Position numbers and translations under genes: made by a program. From Chitinophagaceae bacterium (GTDB lineage: Bacteria > Bacteroidota > Bacteroidia > Chitinophagales > Chitinophagaceae), in assembly GCA_025362915.1 (NCBI GenBank), contig JANYEU010000009.1, positions 1 through 27,544 on the forward strand: 27,544 nucleotides of DNA. The letters are read 5' to 3'. The notes beneath the pieces were generated by a model. The model ran no database searches. It was not told the origin of the DNA and saw nothing but the letters and a program-made list of their open reading frames with translations. Below are positions 7,990-15,833 of this stretch, one piece after another. Position 1 is the first letter of the stretch. Each line of letters begins with the position of its first letter.

Positions 7990-10900
7990 ATGAATAAGAT
8001 TCTTGTTTGTTTAAGCATATTTTTTCTTGGCACTACCCTGATAGGACAAACAATACTCAGCAGGGGGGATTTGGCAATTCTGGGTGTAAACTCCACCATC
8101 AGTCCATCCACACAAGATGAAATAAGTTTTGTATGCTTTCAGGATATTAAAAAAGGAACAGAAATACAACTAACTGATAACGGCTACGAAGCCTGCACCA
8201 AAGGCACATGGAGCAGTGCGGAAGGCGGGGCTAAACTTACCAGAACAGGCGCCACCATACCCGCAGGAACAGTAATGACCATGCGGGATGCTTACACATC
8301 GGGCAGTTCCATCCAATTTACCTATCCTGATGCTGATTGGACTTCTACCGATTTAGTACCAGGCGTGGTAACAGCCGCTTATATAAACCTAAACTCTAAG
8401 GGAGACCAGTTATACTTTGCTCAAAACGGCACTTGGACTAACCTGCCCAATTCTCCTTGCAAGGTTTCCAGTACGGCAGGAGGCAGCACCACATCGCCCA
8501 ATGCCGACTATCCAGGTGTAAATGGAAGGATACTCTTTGGATTTTCTACCAGTGGTGGCTGGAAGTCCTTACAAAACTCCACTGGCGAATCTGGACTATA
8601 TCCAAGTACAGACTGCTTTACAATGGCTTTATCAAGTGCCTCAAAATACAACAAATACACAGGCTTGCAAAGTGCTGCCACGCAAACAGAATGGTTGGCA
8701 AGGATAAGCAACCAAAGCAACTGGAGTGGTTATGCAACATCCAACGGATATTTTGCAGCAGCGCCAGACTTTCATTCCATGAAATTGAGCATCAATCCAT
8801 TAGGGGCAGTGTCAAACCCTTCATGGACAAGTCCGAAGAACCTTATTTGCGCAGCAGATAATACAATAGATTTCAATTCTTTGATTAGTGGCACTCAAGG
8901 CGGCAGTTGGAGTGGTGTGGGTACATCAAGCAATGGACTCTTTAGTCCTTCGGGATTGAATGGAACTTATGGCATCACTTATTCTGTAAACTACAATTCG
9001 GGTACAACCATTTGTCAATTATCACAAACAGACACGGTACAGGTTGCCCAAAACATCATCCCTACCTTTAATCCTATCACTGTATTGCAAGGCGCTACTG
9101 CACCCGAACTCCCTACCAGTTCTACCAACTCCCCTCCTATCATCGGTACATGGGATGCTGCCATCAATACAGGCATCAAAGGGATTTCCAACTATACTTT
9201 TACACCCAACAATACACGCTGTAACAACATCGCAACCTTTGGGGTGGATGTGATAGACTCTGCATTGGCACCCGTAAGCATCTGTGTAAACAATCCTCTG
9301 TCCATTACTGGCGCATCAGATGCGGCAAATATCAACTGGTATAAAACAGGTACTGCCGCCCCCGTAAAAACAGCTTTACAAATACCCGCAACCACAGGTG
9401 TTACCGTTGCTGGTGATGGGATTAAGGGATCAGGCAGCAACCAATTGGGTTATCCGTTGGGGGTTGCGGTAGATAGCAAGGGCTATGTATATATAAGCGA
9501 TTCTACCTACAACCAAGTAACCAAATGGGCACCCGGTGCCACTACAGGAACAGTAGCGGCAGGAGGCAATGGCTATGGCTTTGCCTTGAATCAGTTTAAA
9601 CGACCATTGGCAATTTTTATAGATGCCAATGACTTCCTGTATGTGGTGGACTATAACGGTAGCAGGGTACTAAAGTTTCCACCCGGATCCACCAGTGCCA
9701 CCAATGGTGTGGTGGTAGGGGGGGGCAACAATAGTGGATCAAAGACGAATCAATTGGACAATCCAACTGGCGTGTATGTGGATGCGGCAGGAAATGTATA
9801 TGTATCTGAAGCGTCTAATTATCGTGTAGTGAAATGGCCGGCAGGTGCTACTACAGGTACAGAAATAATAAAGAATCCTAATGGGCTTTTTGGATTTTGG
9901 TTTCCTACAGGTCTATATGCCGCCGGCCCAGATTCTTTTTATGTTACGGACGGAAACCCCATATTGGGTGGCAGTGGTGGGGTTACGAAATTTCCTGTAA
10001 GTGGTAGCTCAACTGCCAACTACAACAATGGGGTATCATTAGGCAGTGGATTTTCTAACCCTGCATCCCCTTTTGTAGATACAAGGGGGAGTTTGTACAT
10101 AACTGAATTCAATGGCAATGATGTGCTTGAATATAAGAATGGTTCGTTTGTGAAGGTAGCTGGTGGTACAACAGGTAGTGGAGCAAACCAACTAAACAGA
10201 CCGAGTGGGCTATGGGTGGTAAATGGGGCAATTTATGTAGGGGATTATAACAATTTCCGTGTGCAGAAATGGGCACCCACCATCGATACCACACTTACAC
10301 CAACCAAGGCAGGAAGCTATTATGCAGTGATGGCACGTTATTCTGGGGCATTGGACACCACCAATACCATTTTGGTCAGCGATTCTTCCAGTTCGGTAAC
10401 CAATGCAAGTATCTGCCCTGCGGGTTCATATACCTTCAATGGAACCACTTATACAAAAGCAGGTAAATACAATGCCCACCTATCCAATAGTGGGGGCTGT
10501 GATAGTCTTGCCATATTGAACCTTACCCTAAAAGACACAACCTCATCTGTTACACGGGCAAGTATATGCAAAAGCAGTTCTTACACTTTTAACGGTACCA
10601 CTTACAACAGTGCAGGAACTTATACGGCAAACCTTAAAAACAATGTAGGCTGCGACAGTACCGCAACACTAATCCTTTCAATAAAAGATACAGCCACTTC
10701 CAGCACTAATGCAAGCATCTGCGCTGGCAAGTCTTATACCTTCAATGGCAGCATATATACCATGGCGGGTACTTACTCCACAAACTTCAATCTTGCAGGC
10801 AGTTGCGATAGTGTGGCATATTTGGTATTGACAGTAAAGGATACCACTTCTTCCACTACCAAGGTTAGTATCTGCAAGGGAACTTCTTACACATTCAATG

Positions 10901-12993
10901 GAAGTAATTATTCAACCGCAGGTACATATCACTCCCTCCTTACCAATGCGGCAGGTTGCGACAGTACTGCTTATCTGGTGCTTACGGTAAAGGATACCAC
11001 CTCTTCTACCACAAATGCCAGTATTTGCAAAGGAACTTCCTATACATTCAATGGAAGCAATTATTCAACCGCAGGTACATATTCTGCCATACTAATCAAC
11101 GCGGCAGGATGCGATAGTACCGCTTATCTGGTATTGACTTTAAAGGATACCAATTCAACCACCAAGGCCAGTGTGTGCAAGGGAACTTCTTATATATTCA
11201 ATGGGATCAGTTATTCAGCAGCAGGCACTTATGCTACAACGCACCTTACCAATGCAGCAGGTTGTGATAGTACGGCCTATCTAATACTTATCTTAAAGGA
11301 TACCACTTCATCCATCACAAAAGATAGCATCTGCCCCAATGGTTCTTATACTTTCAATGGTAATAATTACACCCAGCCCGGCACCTATACCTCCCATTTC
11401 ACCAATGCGGTTGGCTGCGACAGTATTGCGTATCTGGTGTTAAGTTATAAGGACACAACCTCTTCCATCACAAAGGCAAGTATCTGCCCCAACGGTTCTT
11501 ATACCTTCAATGGTAGCAATTATACCCAAAAAGGCACTTATACCGCCTATCTCAAAAATAGCACAGGTTGCGATAGTGCGGCAGTGCTGATCCTTTCCTA
11601 CAAAGACACAACCTCCTCCATTACCTGGGCGAGCATCTGCAAAGGAAGTTCCTACACATTCAATGGCAGCATGTACAATCAGGCGGGTACTTACAACACA
11701 CATTTAACCAATAGCGTGGGTTGCGATAGTATTGCCGTACTTATACTTACAGCTAACGATACCACATCGTCCATATCAAACATCAGTATCTGCAAAGGGA
11801 ATAGTTACACCTTCAATGGCAGCACTTACACACAAGCAGGCACTTATACCACGCATATCACCAAGAGTTCGGGATGTGATAGTTTAGCGGTTTTGGTATT
11901 AACGTTAAAAGATACCACCTCATCCATCACCAAATCCAGTATCTGCAAGGGCAATAGTTACTCATTCAATGGTATCAGTTACAATCAGGGAGGCACTTAC
12001 ACCATACACCTCACCAATAGTGCAGGATGCGATAGCTCGGCAATATTGGTTTTAACGTTATTAGATACCACTTCTTCTGTTACCAATGCCCGCATTTGCA
12101 ATGGAACCACCTATACTTTCAATGGAACTACTTACAACTCAGCCGGTACTTACATCGCCCACCTCACCAATAGTATGGGTTGCGATAGTGCAGCCACACT
12201 TGTATTGTTAGTGGATGACCCAAACAAGTACCCACCTGGTGGTCCATCTGCGGTATGTAAGGGTGCCACCATTCAACTCACCAATATTACACCGGGCGGC
12301 AAATGGAGTAGCCTCTCCCCAACCATTGCTACAATAGATAGTATAACGGGGGTTCTTACGGGCATCAACACAGGTATCACTAAAATACAATACGAATTAA
12401 ACGCCAGTTGTGGGCAACTGATTGATACAGGAAGCATCGCGGTGCTGGGTGTGAAACCCACCAGCGAAATACCATATCCCCAACCAGCCACTTGCATCAA
12501 TCCGCAGTCTGGCTCGTTCTCCGTTATCATTACCGGTACTGAAAGTCCTTACGAGTTCTCTTACGATGGCAATAAATACAATTCAGCATCTTATGTCACC
12601 AACCTAGGTGTGGGCATTTATGCCGTAGCCATATACAATAGTGCCGATTGCTTTGTAGATTCTTTTTATAATATACATGTCCTTATTTCCACTGATGCCA
12701 GTTGCGATACCTTCTATGTGCCTACGGGTTTTGTACCCAACAGTACACTTGCATCCGGACACAACAACCTGTTGAAACCTTATGGTGGCAGCAGTTCTAT
12801 CCAGTCGATGGTATTCAGGGTGTTTAACAGGGGAGGATACCTACTATTCGAAACCCACGACCAAAACAGTGGATGGGATGGAACCATCAACGGCACCCTA
12901 CAAAATGCAGGCGCCTATATATGGTCGCTCGAATACATACCCAAAGATGGCAAGAGGCGGTATGCAAAAGGTGCAAGTGTATTGTTGAGGTAG
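7990..12993 (+). CDS. Large secreted NHL/repeat protein with T9SS C-terminal domain
   Basis: A 1667-residue exported protein. Residues 1-20 are a signal peptide (ending LGTTLIGQ). An N-terminal domain (about 21-270) and two beta-rich linkers follow. Residues about 468-765 contain NHL-type propeller repeats (for example YPLGVAVDSKGYVYISDS and NPTGVYVDAAGNVYVSEA). Residues 798-1409 are twelve 51-residue repeats with the pattern SIC-x3-SYTFNG-x2-Y-x2-AGTY ... GCDS-x-A-x-L-x-L. A Big-like region precedes the C-terminal 95 residues (TFYVPTGFVPNS ... FRVFNRGGYLLFET ... GWDGTING ... AGAYIWSLEY), which match the gliding-motility/T9SS type B sorting domain (CHU_C). It is probably a surface adhesin or scaffold; the substrate is unknown. 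Rich in cysteine, unlike the downstream sulfur locus, and divergent from ccoS. Confidence 0.9.
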   Translation: MNKILVCLSIFFLGTTLIGQTILSRGDLAILGVNSTISPSTQDEISFVCFQDIKKGTEIQLTDNGYEACTKGTWSSAEGGAKLTRTGATIPAGTVMTMRDAYTSGSSIQFTYPDADWTSTDLVPGVVTAAYINLNSKGDQLYFAQNGTWTNLPNSPCKVSSTAGGSTTSPNADYPGVNGRILFGFSTSGGWKSLQNSTGESGLYPSTDCFTMALSSASKYNKYTGLQSAATQTEWLARISNQSNWSGYATSNGYFAAAPDFHSMKLSINPLGAVSNPSWTSPKNLICAADNTIDFNSLISGTQGGSWSGVGTSSNGLFSPSGLNGTYGITYSVNYNSGTTICQLSQTDTVQVAQNIIPTFNPITVLQGATAPELPTSSTNSPPIIGTWDAAINTGIKGISNYTFTPNNTRCNNIATFGVDVIDSALAPVSICVNNPLSITGASDAANINWYKTGTAAPVKTALQIPATTGVTVAGDGIKGSGSNQLGYPLGVAVDSKGYVYISDSTYNQVTKWAPGATTGTVAAGGNGYGFALNQFKRPLAIFIDANDFLYVVDYNGSRVLKFPPGSTSATNGVVVGGGNNSGSKTNQLDNPTGVYVDAAGNVYVSEASNYRVVKWPAGATTGTEIIKNPNGLFGFWFPTGLYAAGPDSFYVTDGNPILGGSGGVTKFPVSGSSTANYNNGVSLGSGFSNPASPFVDTRGSLYITEFNGNDVLEYKNGSFVKVAGGTTGSGANQLNRPSGLWVVNGAIYVGDYNNFRVQKWAPTIDTTLTPTKAGSYYAVMARYSGALDTTNTILVSDSSSSVTNASICPAGSYTFNGTTYTKAGKYNAHLSNSGGCDSLAILNLTLKDTTSSVTRASICKSSSYTFNGTTYNSAGTYTANLKNNVGCDSTATLILSIKDTATSSTNASICAGKSYTFNGSIYTMAGTYSTNFNLAGSCDSVAYLVLTVKDTTSSTTKVSICKGTSYTFNGSNYSTAGTYHSLLTNAAGCDSTAYLVLTVKDTTSSTTNASICKGTSYTFNGSNYSTAGTYSAILINAAGCDSTAYLVLTLKDTNSTTKASVCKGTSYIFNGISYSAAGTYATTHLTNAAGCDSTAYLILILKDTTSSITKDSICPNGSYTFNGNNYTQPGTYTSHFTNAVGCDSIAYLVLSYKDTTSSITKASICPNGSYTFNGSNYTQKGTYTAYLKNSTGCDSAAVLILSYKDTTSSITWASICKGSSYTFNGSMYNQAGTYNTHLTNSVGCDSIAVLILTANDTTSSISNISICKGNSYTFNGSTYTQAGTYTTHITKSSGCDSLAVLVLTLKDTTSSITKSSICKGNSYSFNGISYNQGGTYTIHLTNSAGCDSSAILVLTLLDTTSSVTNARICNGTTYTFNGTTYNSAGTYIAHLTNSMGCDSAATLVLLVDDPNKYPPGGPSAVCKGATIQLTNITPGGKWSSLSPTIATIDSITGVLTGINTGITKIQYELNASCGQLIDTGSIAVLGVKPTSEIPYPQPATCINPQSGSFSVIITGTESPYEFSYDGNKYNSASYVTNLGVGIYAVAIYNSADCFVDSFYNIHVLISTDASCDTFYVPTGFVPNSTLASGHNNLLKPYGGSSSIQSMVFRVFNRGGYLLFETHDQNSGWDGTINGTLQNAGAYIWSLEYIPKDGKRRYAKGASVLLR
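10381..12216 (+). repeat. Twelve in-frame 153 bp repeats within the large secreted protein
   Basis: From the aspartate codon at 10381 to the aspartate codon ending at 12216 the DNA holds exactly 12 x 153 bp, each coding for 51 residues with two conserved cysteines (in SIC and GCDS). Copies 4 and 5 (about 10840-11145) are the most alike. Copy 6 lacks one residue near its start and gains one later, keeping the length. The cysteine pair probably forms an intra-repeat disulfide outside the cell. Confidence 0.92.
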
Positions 12994-13006
12994 CCATTAT
13001 CTCCCC

Positions 13007-13094
13007 TGTGATGTTACAATGAAGTATCTGTGATGTTACAATGAAGTATCTGCGATGTTACAGCAAAGTATCTGCGATGTAACAACGAGGAATT
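13007..13094. repeat. Four tandem 22 bp units
   Basis: Units start at 13007, 13029, 13051 and 13073, a period of exactly 22 bp, with the pattern TGTGATGTTACAATGAAGTATC. The first two are identical and the last is degenerate. It begins 14 bp after the stop of the large secreted gene. Non-coding. Confidence 0.85.
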
Positions 13095-13348
13095 TGAAAT
13101 TAATAAAAATACACTTCTGGCAGTTCCATTTAGCCCATAAATCCTCATTTTTGATACTTAGTATTTTTAAATAAAAATAGAAAAATCCCAATATAGTATT
13201 TCCATCCTCCAACTAAAAGTACTAATCAAGTACTGCACCCATTAGCCAGCGAATCATCGCACTAACAATAATTTGTCTATTCATTTTGTATGTTATTAAT
13301 AATGAAAATTTAATTGAGATTAAATAGTTTTAAAAAATATTTTCCTAT
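13095..13348. other. AT-rich intergenic region upstream of leader 1
   Basis: Apart from very high AT content and runs of A and T, I see no RNA gene or convincing hairpin here. It probably holds the upstream part of the promoter for the leader peptide and redoxin gene. Confidence 0.4.
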
Positions 13349-13356
13349 TATTTTTG
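13349..13356 (+). promoter_or_regulatory. Candidate -7 box (TATTTTTG) upstream of leader 1
   Basis: TATTTTTG matches the Bacteroidota TAnnTTTG -7 consensus. The implied start site near 13361 lies about 38 bases upstream of the leader peptide ATG at 13399. The -33 region is only T-rich. Confidence 0.45.
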
Positions 13357-13398
13357 TGGACTAATAAAAACCACTATGTTTGCACCATCAAATTACAA

Positions 13399-13461
13399 AT
13401 GGATAGAAACAAGTACATATTATCATTCTCCCCTTTCAACACCTGCTGCTGTTGTTGTTAA
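13399..13461 (+). CDS. Poly-cysteine leader peptide 1 (20 residues)
   Basis: ATG at 13399, stop TAA at 13459-13461. The peptide ends SPFNT-CCCCC-stop, with five consecutive Cys codons (TGC TGC TGT TGT TGT) directly before the stop. This is the layout of an attenuation leader: ribosomes slow on the Cys codons when charged tRNA-Cys is scarce. Poly-cysteine leader ORFs act as cysteine-responsive attenuators in mycobacteria; the same role here is inferred. The redoxin-like gene starts 71 bases downstream. A small stem (CCTTC 13464-13468 with GAAGG 13480-13484) lies just after the stop. A candidate promoter sits about 45 bases upstream of the ATG. Confidence 0.65.
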   Translation: MDRNKYILSFSPFNTCCCCC

Positions 13462-13532
13462 ATCCTTCCCCCCTTTTCTGAAGGCATTCCACTCGTTTCA
13501 TCATACTACCTCATTTCAAAAAATTTTATAAA

Positions 13533-14148
13533 ATGACTACTCAATCATTTGTACCAACCGCTACAATATCTACTAAAGTTTATAACTACGGATACTATCC
13601 ATTACTTAAGGGAGACATCGCCCCCCTGATCCATTTTAACCGTGAGTCATTTATATCTGTGCAGCATTACCTCGATTTGCAACAACCATTGGTCATTGCG
13701 TTTTACGATGGTAACATGAACAATGTAACTTCCTTAAATGTTTTGGCAAACTTGCAGGCGCAAGTACTGGAAAACGGTGGTAACCTGATAGTGATTACCA
13801 ACAACACCACAAGGGCATTCAGAAAAAATCTTTCGCAACTAAACAACCTGACCGTGTTCTTTGATGCCGACAATGAGATAGCTGAAAAGTTTGGTTTGTT
13901 TGATTGATGATGCAAACCCATTGTCCAATTGGCTTTCGGGCATCAATGATACAAATACCCCCTTGCCGGCCCTATATCTTATTGCGCCCGATAGGCAGAT
14001 TGCCTTTCATTATATAGATTATCAATTCAACCTATTTGGTAAGGAAACATTGCCCAAGGCAATTGTAGAAAGTTTGCTGGATACGGTAAGTACCTTGGCA
14101 ATATCCTACAGCTACCTTAGCAAATGGAGTAAAAGGCTTGTTTCCTAA
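13533..14148 (+). pseudogene. Cysteine-free redoxin-like (AhpC/TSA-type) protein, frameshifted
   Basis: The first frame runs from the ATG at 13533 to a TGA at 13905-13907 (124 residues). The second frame, open across the overlap and ending at 14148, continues the same domain. Joined near 13902 they give about 204 residues with a thioredoxin-like pattern: LVIAFYDGN, GGNLIVITNN, LTVFFDADNEIAEKFGLF, then PLPALYLIAPDRQIAFHYID. The sequence TTTGATTGATGATGCA has one extra base relative to an open frame. The usual peroxidatic Cys after the first strand is absent (FYDGNMNN), and the whole protein has 0 Cys and only 2 Met. It may be a non-catalytic redoxin fold made under sulfur starvation. The shift could be a real mutation or a sequence error. 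Confidence 0.65.
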
Positions 14149-14209
14149 GGCTGCATACCTGCGGTACCCAATCAATTATTTATAACAGACTTTTAAGGGG
14201 AAATTAATT

Positions 14210-15421
14210 ATGAAATATAATTTTCTAGCCTTTTCCATACCCTTTTTTGTGCTCCTTATCTTTTTGGAATACACGATTACCAAGAAAAGGAAGCTCACGG
14301 GATTTAAATTACATGGAGTTATTGCAAACCTCAGTGTAGGTATTGCAGAACGCTTATTAGATGTATATGCTAGCGCAATGTTCTATTTTGTATATGACTT
14401 ATTGCAGAAAAGGTATGGGCTGTTTAAAATAAACCCTACTCCCCTACTTTGGTTATCGTTACTTATCTGCACAGATTTTATCTGGTATTGGTATCATCGG
14501 TTAGCACACGAAATCAATGTGTTATGGGCAATACATATAGTGCATCATCAAAGTGAGGAATACAATTTTACAGTATCGGCAAGGATAACAGTGTTGCAGG
14601 CATTTTTAAGGGGCGGCTTCTGGTGCGTATTACCCCTTATAGGTTTTCCGGCACAGATGATTACCGGAATGCTGTTGGTACACGGGCTTTATCCCTTCTT
14701 TATACACACCCAATTGATAGGCAAATTAGGTATATTGGAATATCTATTTGTAACGCCATCACACCATAGGGTACACCATGCCAGCAATGAACAATATCTG
14801 GACAAAAACTATGGCGATGTATTGATTATCTGGGATAAACTCTTTGGCACTTTCCAACGAGAAGAAGATGAAACCGTAATAGTATATGGGCTTACCAAGC
14901 CACTGAATACATATAGTTTTTTATGGCAGCATTTTCATTATTTCATAGAGATAATAGTGGCGGCATCCAGACAACACACCTTAAAAGGCAAGCTACAAAC
15001 GGTATTTGGCAAGCCCGAAACAATGGATCCTACAGCAAGAAAGGAAGCAGAAAGGATATTTAGGGTAAAACAAAGCAATGAAGCCATACAAAAGCCATTA
15101 AACACGTATGTGAAATGGCAGATAGGTATACTCTTAACCGCATTGTTTGTATTTATCCTGCTGGAAAAGAACTTGGGTACATTCATTTCTGTAGCGTTTG
15201 TATTACTGACGCTACTAACGCTGATAAACTGCGGCGCCATCATGGAGCAAAGGCAATGGGTGTTCAATCTGGAGTTTGCAAGGGCGTTTTTGGTGGCCTC
15301 ATCACTCATTTATTTTACAAGTTTAAACGGTGTATTGGTTGTTGCACTCGTATTCATTACCATAATGGCAACCAGTTATAAATACTTGGAAAACAGGTAT
15401 CTAAATCTGGTTTATAGATAA
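14210..15421 (+). CDS. Fatty acid hydroxylase / sterol desaturase family protein
   Basis: A 403-residue membrane protein of the di-iron fatty acid hydroxylase superfamily. Histidine boxes: H96RLAH100, H109IVHH113 and the H185-H186-RV-H189-H190 cluster, plus H166 in a membrane hairpin. About four membrane segments surround the boxes, and the C-terminal region (about 295-400) has further hydrophobic helices. Members hydroxylate or desaturate lipids with O2; the substrate here is unknown. The ATG at 14210 has an AAGGGG stretch about 11 bases upstream. It follows the redoxin by 61 bp with no visible terminator, and tRNA-Cys begins 11 bp after its stop, so all three may share a transcript. Met and Cys content is ordinary. 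Confidence 0.85.
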   Translation: MKYNFLAFSIPFFVLLIFLEYTITKKRKLTGFKLHGVIANLSVGIAERLLDVYASAMFYFVYDLLQKRYGLFKINPTPLLWLSLLICTDFIWYWYHRLAHEINVLWAIHIVHHQSEEYNFTVSARITVLQAFLRGGFWCVLPLIGFPAQMITGMLLVHGLYPFFIHTQLIGKLGILEYLFVTPSHHRVHHASNEQYLDKNYGDVLIIWDKLFGTFQREEDETVIVYGLTKPLNTYSFLWQHFHYFIEIIVAASRQHTLKGKLQTVFGKPETMDPTARKEAERIFRVKQSNEAIQKPLNTYVKWQIGILLTALFVFILLEKNLGTFISVAFVLLTLLTLINCGAIMEQRQWVFNLEFARAFLVASSLIYFTSLNGVLVVALVFITIMATSYKYLENRYLNLVYR

Positions 15422-15432
15422 CAAAAAAACAC

Positions 15433-15503
15433 AGCTGCGTGGCCGAGTGGTTAGGTTAAGGTCTGCAAAACCTTTTACGGTGGTTCGATTCCACCCGCAG
15501 CGT
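15433..15503 (+). tRNA. tRNA-Cys (GCA)
   Basis: Cloverleaf with anticodon loop CTGCAAA (GCA at 15465-15467), anticodon stem AAGGT/ACCTT, D arm GCC/GGT with GG in the loop, T arm GGTGG-TTCGATT-CCACC, and acceptor pairs GCTGCG/CGCAGC. The discriminator is U73, as expected for tRNA-Cys. The 3' CCA is not encoded. Position 1 (A15433) faces position 72 (G15502), a mismatch where tRNA-Cys normally has G1-C72. The gene lies 11 bp after the hydroxylase stop and between the two poly-Cys leader ORFs. Confidence 0.9.
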
Positions 15504-15540
15504 CAGAAATGTTTTTTGAATTAATCACTATTTATTGGAC

Positions 15541-15561
15541 TGTAAGTAAAATGTTCTTACA
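15541..15561. promoter_or_regulatory. TGTAA-N11-TTACA dyad (LysR-type box pattern)
   Basis: TGTAA (15541-15545) and TTACA (15557-15561) are separated by 11 bases, the T-N11-A layout bound by LysR-type regulators, the family of the sulfur regulator CysB. It lies between tRNA-Cys and leader 2, about 107 bp upstream of the leader ATG. It could instead be a weak hairpin after the tRNA; there is no U-run. Confidence 0.3.
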
Positions 15562-15647
15562 TCTGCTCACTAAAAAAATAGACTAATAAAGAAAAACATT
15601 AGTACTTAACCTAAAAGGAGTCTTGTTAACCACCAGCATAAAGTCCT

Positions 15648-15662
15648 TACATTTAAAATGTA
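15648..15662. promoter_or_regulatory. Perfect palindrome TACATTT-A-AAATGTA before leader 2
   Basis: A 15 bp perfect dyad ending 5 bp before the leader 2 ATG. Its left half, TACATTTA, is one base off the TAnnTTTG -7 consensus, so it may be an operator or part of the promoter. Confidence 0.3.
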
Positions 15663-15667
15663 TAAAC

Positions 15668-15760
15668 ATGAATTCTTCAAGAAGAAAAATGCCCAAGGGC
15701 ATTCGGGTGGACTTTAGTATTAATCAATTTCCACTCCCCCATCGTTGCTGTTGTTGCTAA
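15668..15760 (+). CDS. Poly-cysteine leader peptide 2 (30 residues)
   Basis: ATG at 15668, TAA at 15758-15760. The peptide ends PLPHR-CCCC-stop, with codons TGC TGT TGT TGC before the stop. A second in-frame ATG at 15689 (after AGAAGAAAA) would give 23 residues; the Cys run is the same. It shares with leader 1 a proline-containing stretch and a terminal Cys run directly before the stop. SusC begins 395 bases downstream, with two hairpins just after the leader stop. It is preceded by tRNA-Cys and two candidate operators. The role as a Cys-tRNA sensing attenuator of the susCD-sulfatase genes is inferred. Confidence 0.6.
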   Translation: MNSSRRKMPKGIRVDFSINQFPLPHRCCCC

Positions 15761-15765
15761 GCAAT

Positions 15766-15833
15766 TAATACGTTGTAAGTATTAGGTTGCAAGTACAGTA
15801 TATATTTCTCCTTGCTGGTTAAATATTCTGTAC
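15766..15833 (+). promoter_or_regulatory. Two hairpins directly after leader 2, candidate attenuator
   Basis: Hairpin A: TAATAC (15766-15771) and GTATTA (15779-15784), loop of 7. Hairpin B: GTACAG (15793-15798) and CTGTAC (15828-15833), extended inward by TATATATTT against AAATATT. Hairpin A starts 6 bases after the leader stop, so a ribosome stalled on the Cys codons would cover or border it. There is no U-run right after B. This fits a leader-controlled RNA switch but is not proof of one. Confidence 0.4.

Noticed and set aside
13376..13531. 51-residue ORF overlapping leader 1 in another frame, its stop 1 base before the redoxin ATG
   Set aside because: No Cys run or recognisable protein features. 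The stop-start closeness might allow coupling but could be chance; leader 1 in the other frame is more convincing.
13890..13910. Programmed +1 frameshift in the redoxin gene
   Set aside because: GAT-TGA offers poor re-pairing in the +1 frame and lacks the known slippery pattern of prfB-like sites.
13359..15590. Shared 10-mer GACTAATAAA upstream of both leaders
   Set aside because: It occurs at 13359 and 15581 but at different distances from the leaders and in AT-rich sequence, so chance is likely.
15623..15667. Upstream TTG extension of leader 2 behind AAAAGGAG
   Set aside because: The GGAG would be only 2 bases from the TTG, too close for initiation; the ATG at 15668 or 15689 is preferred.
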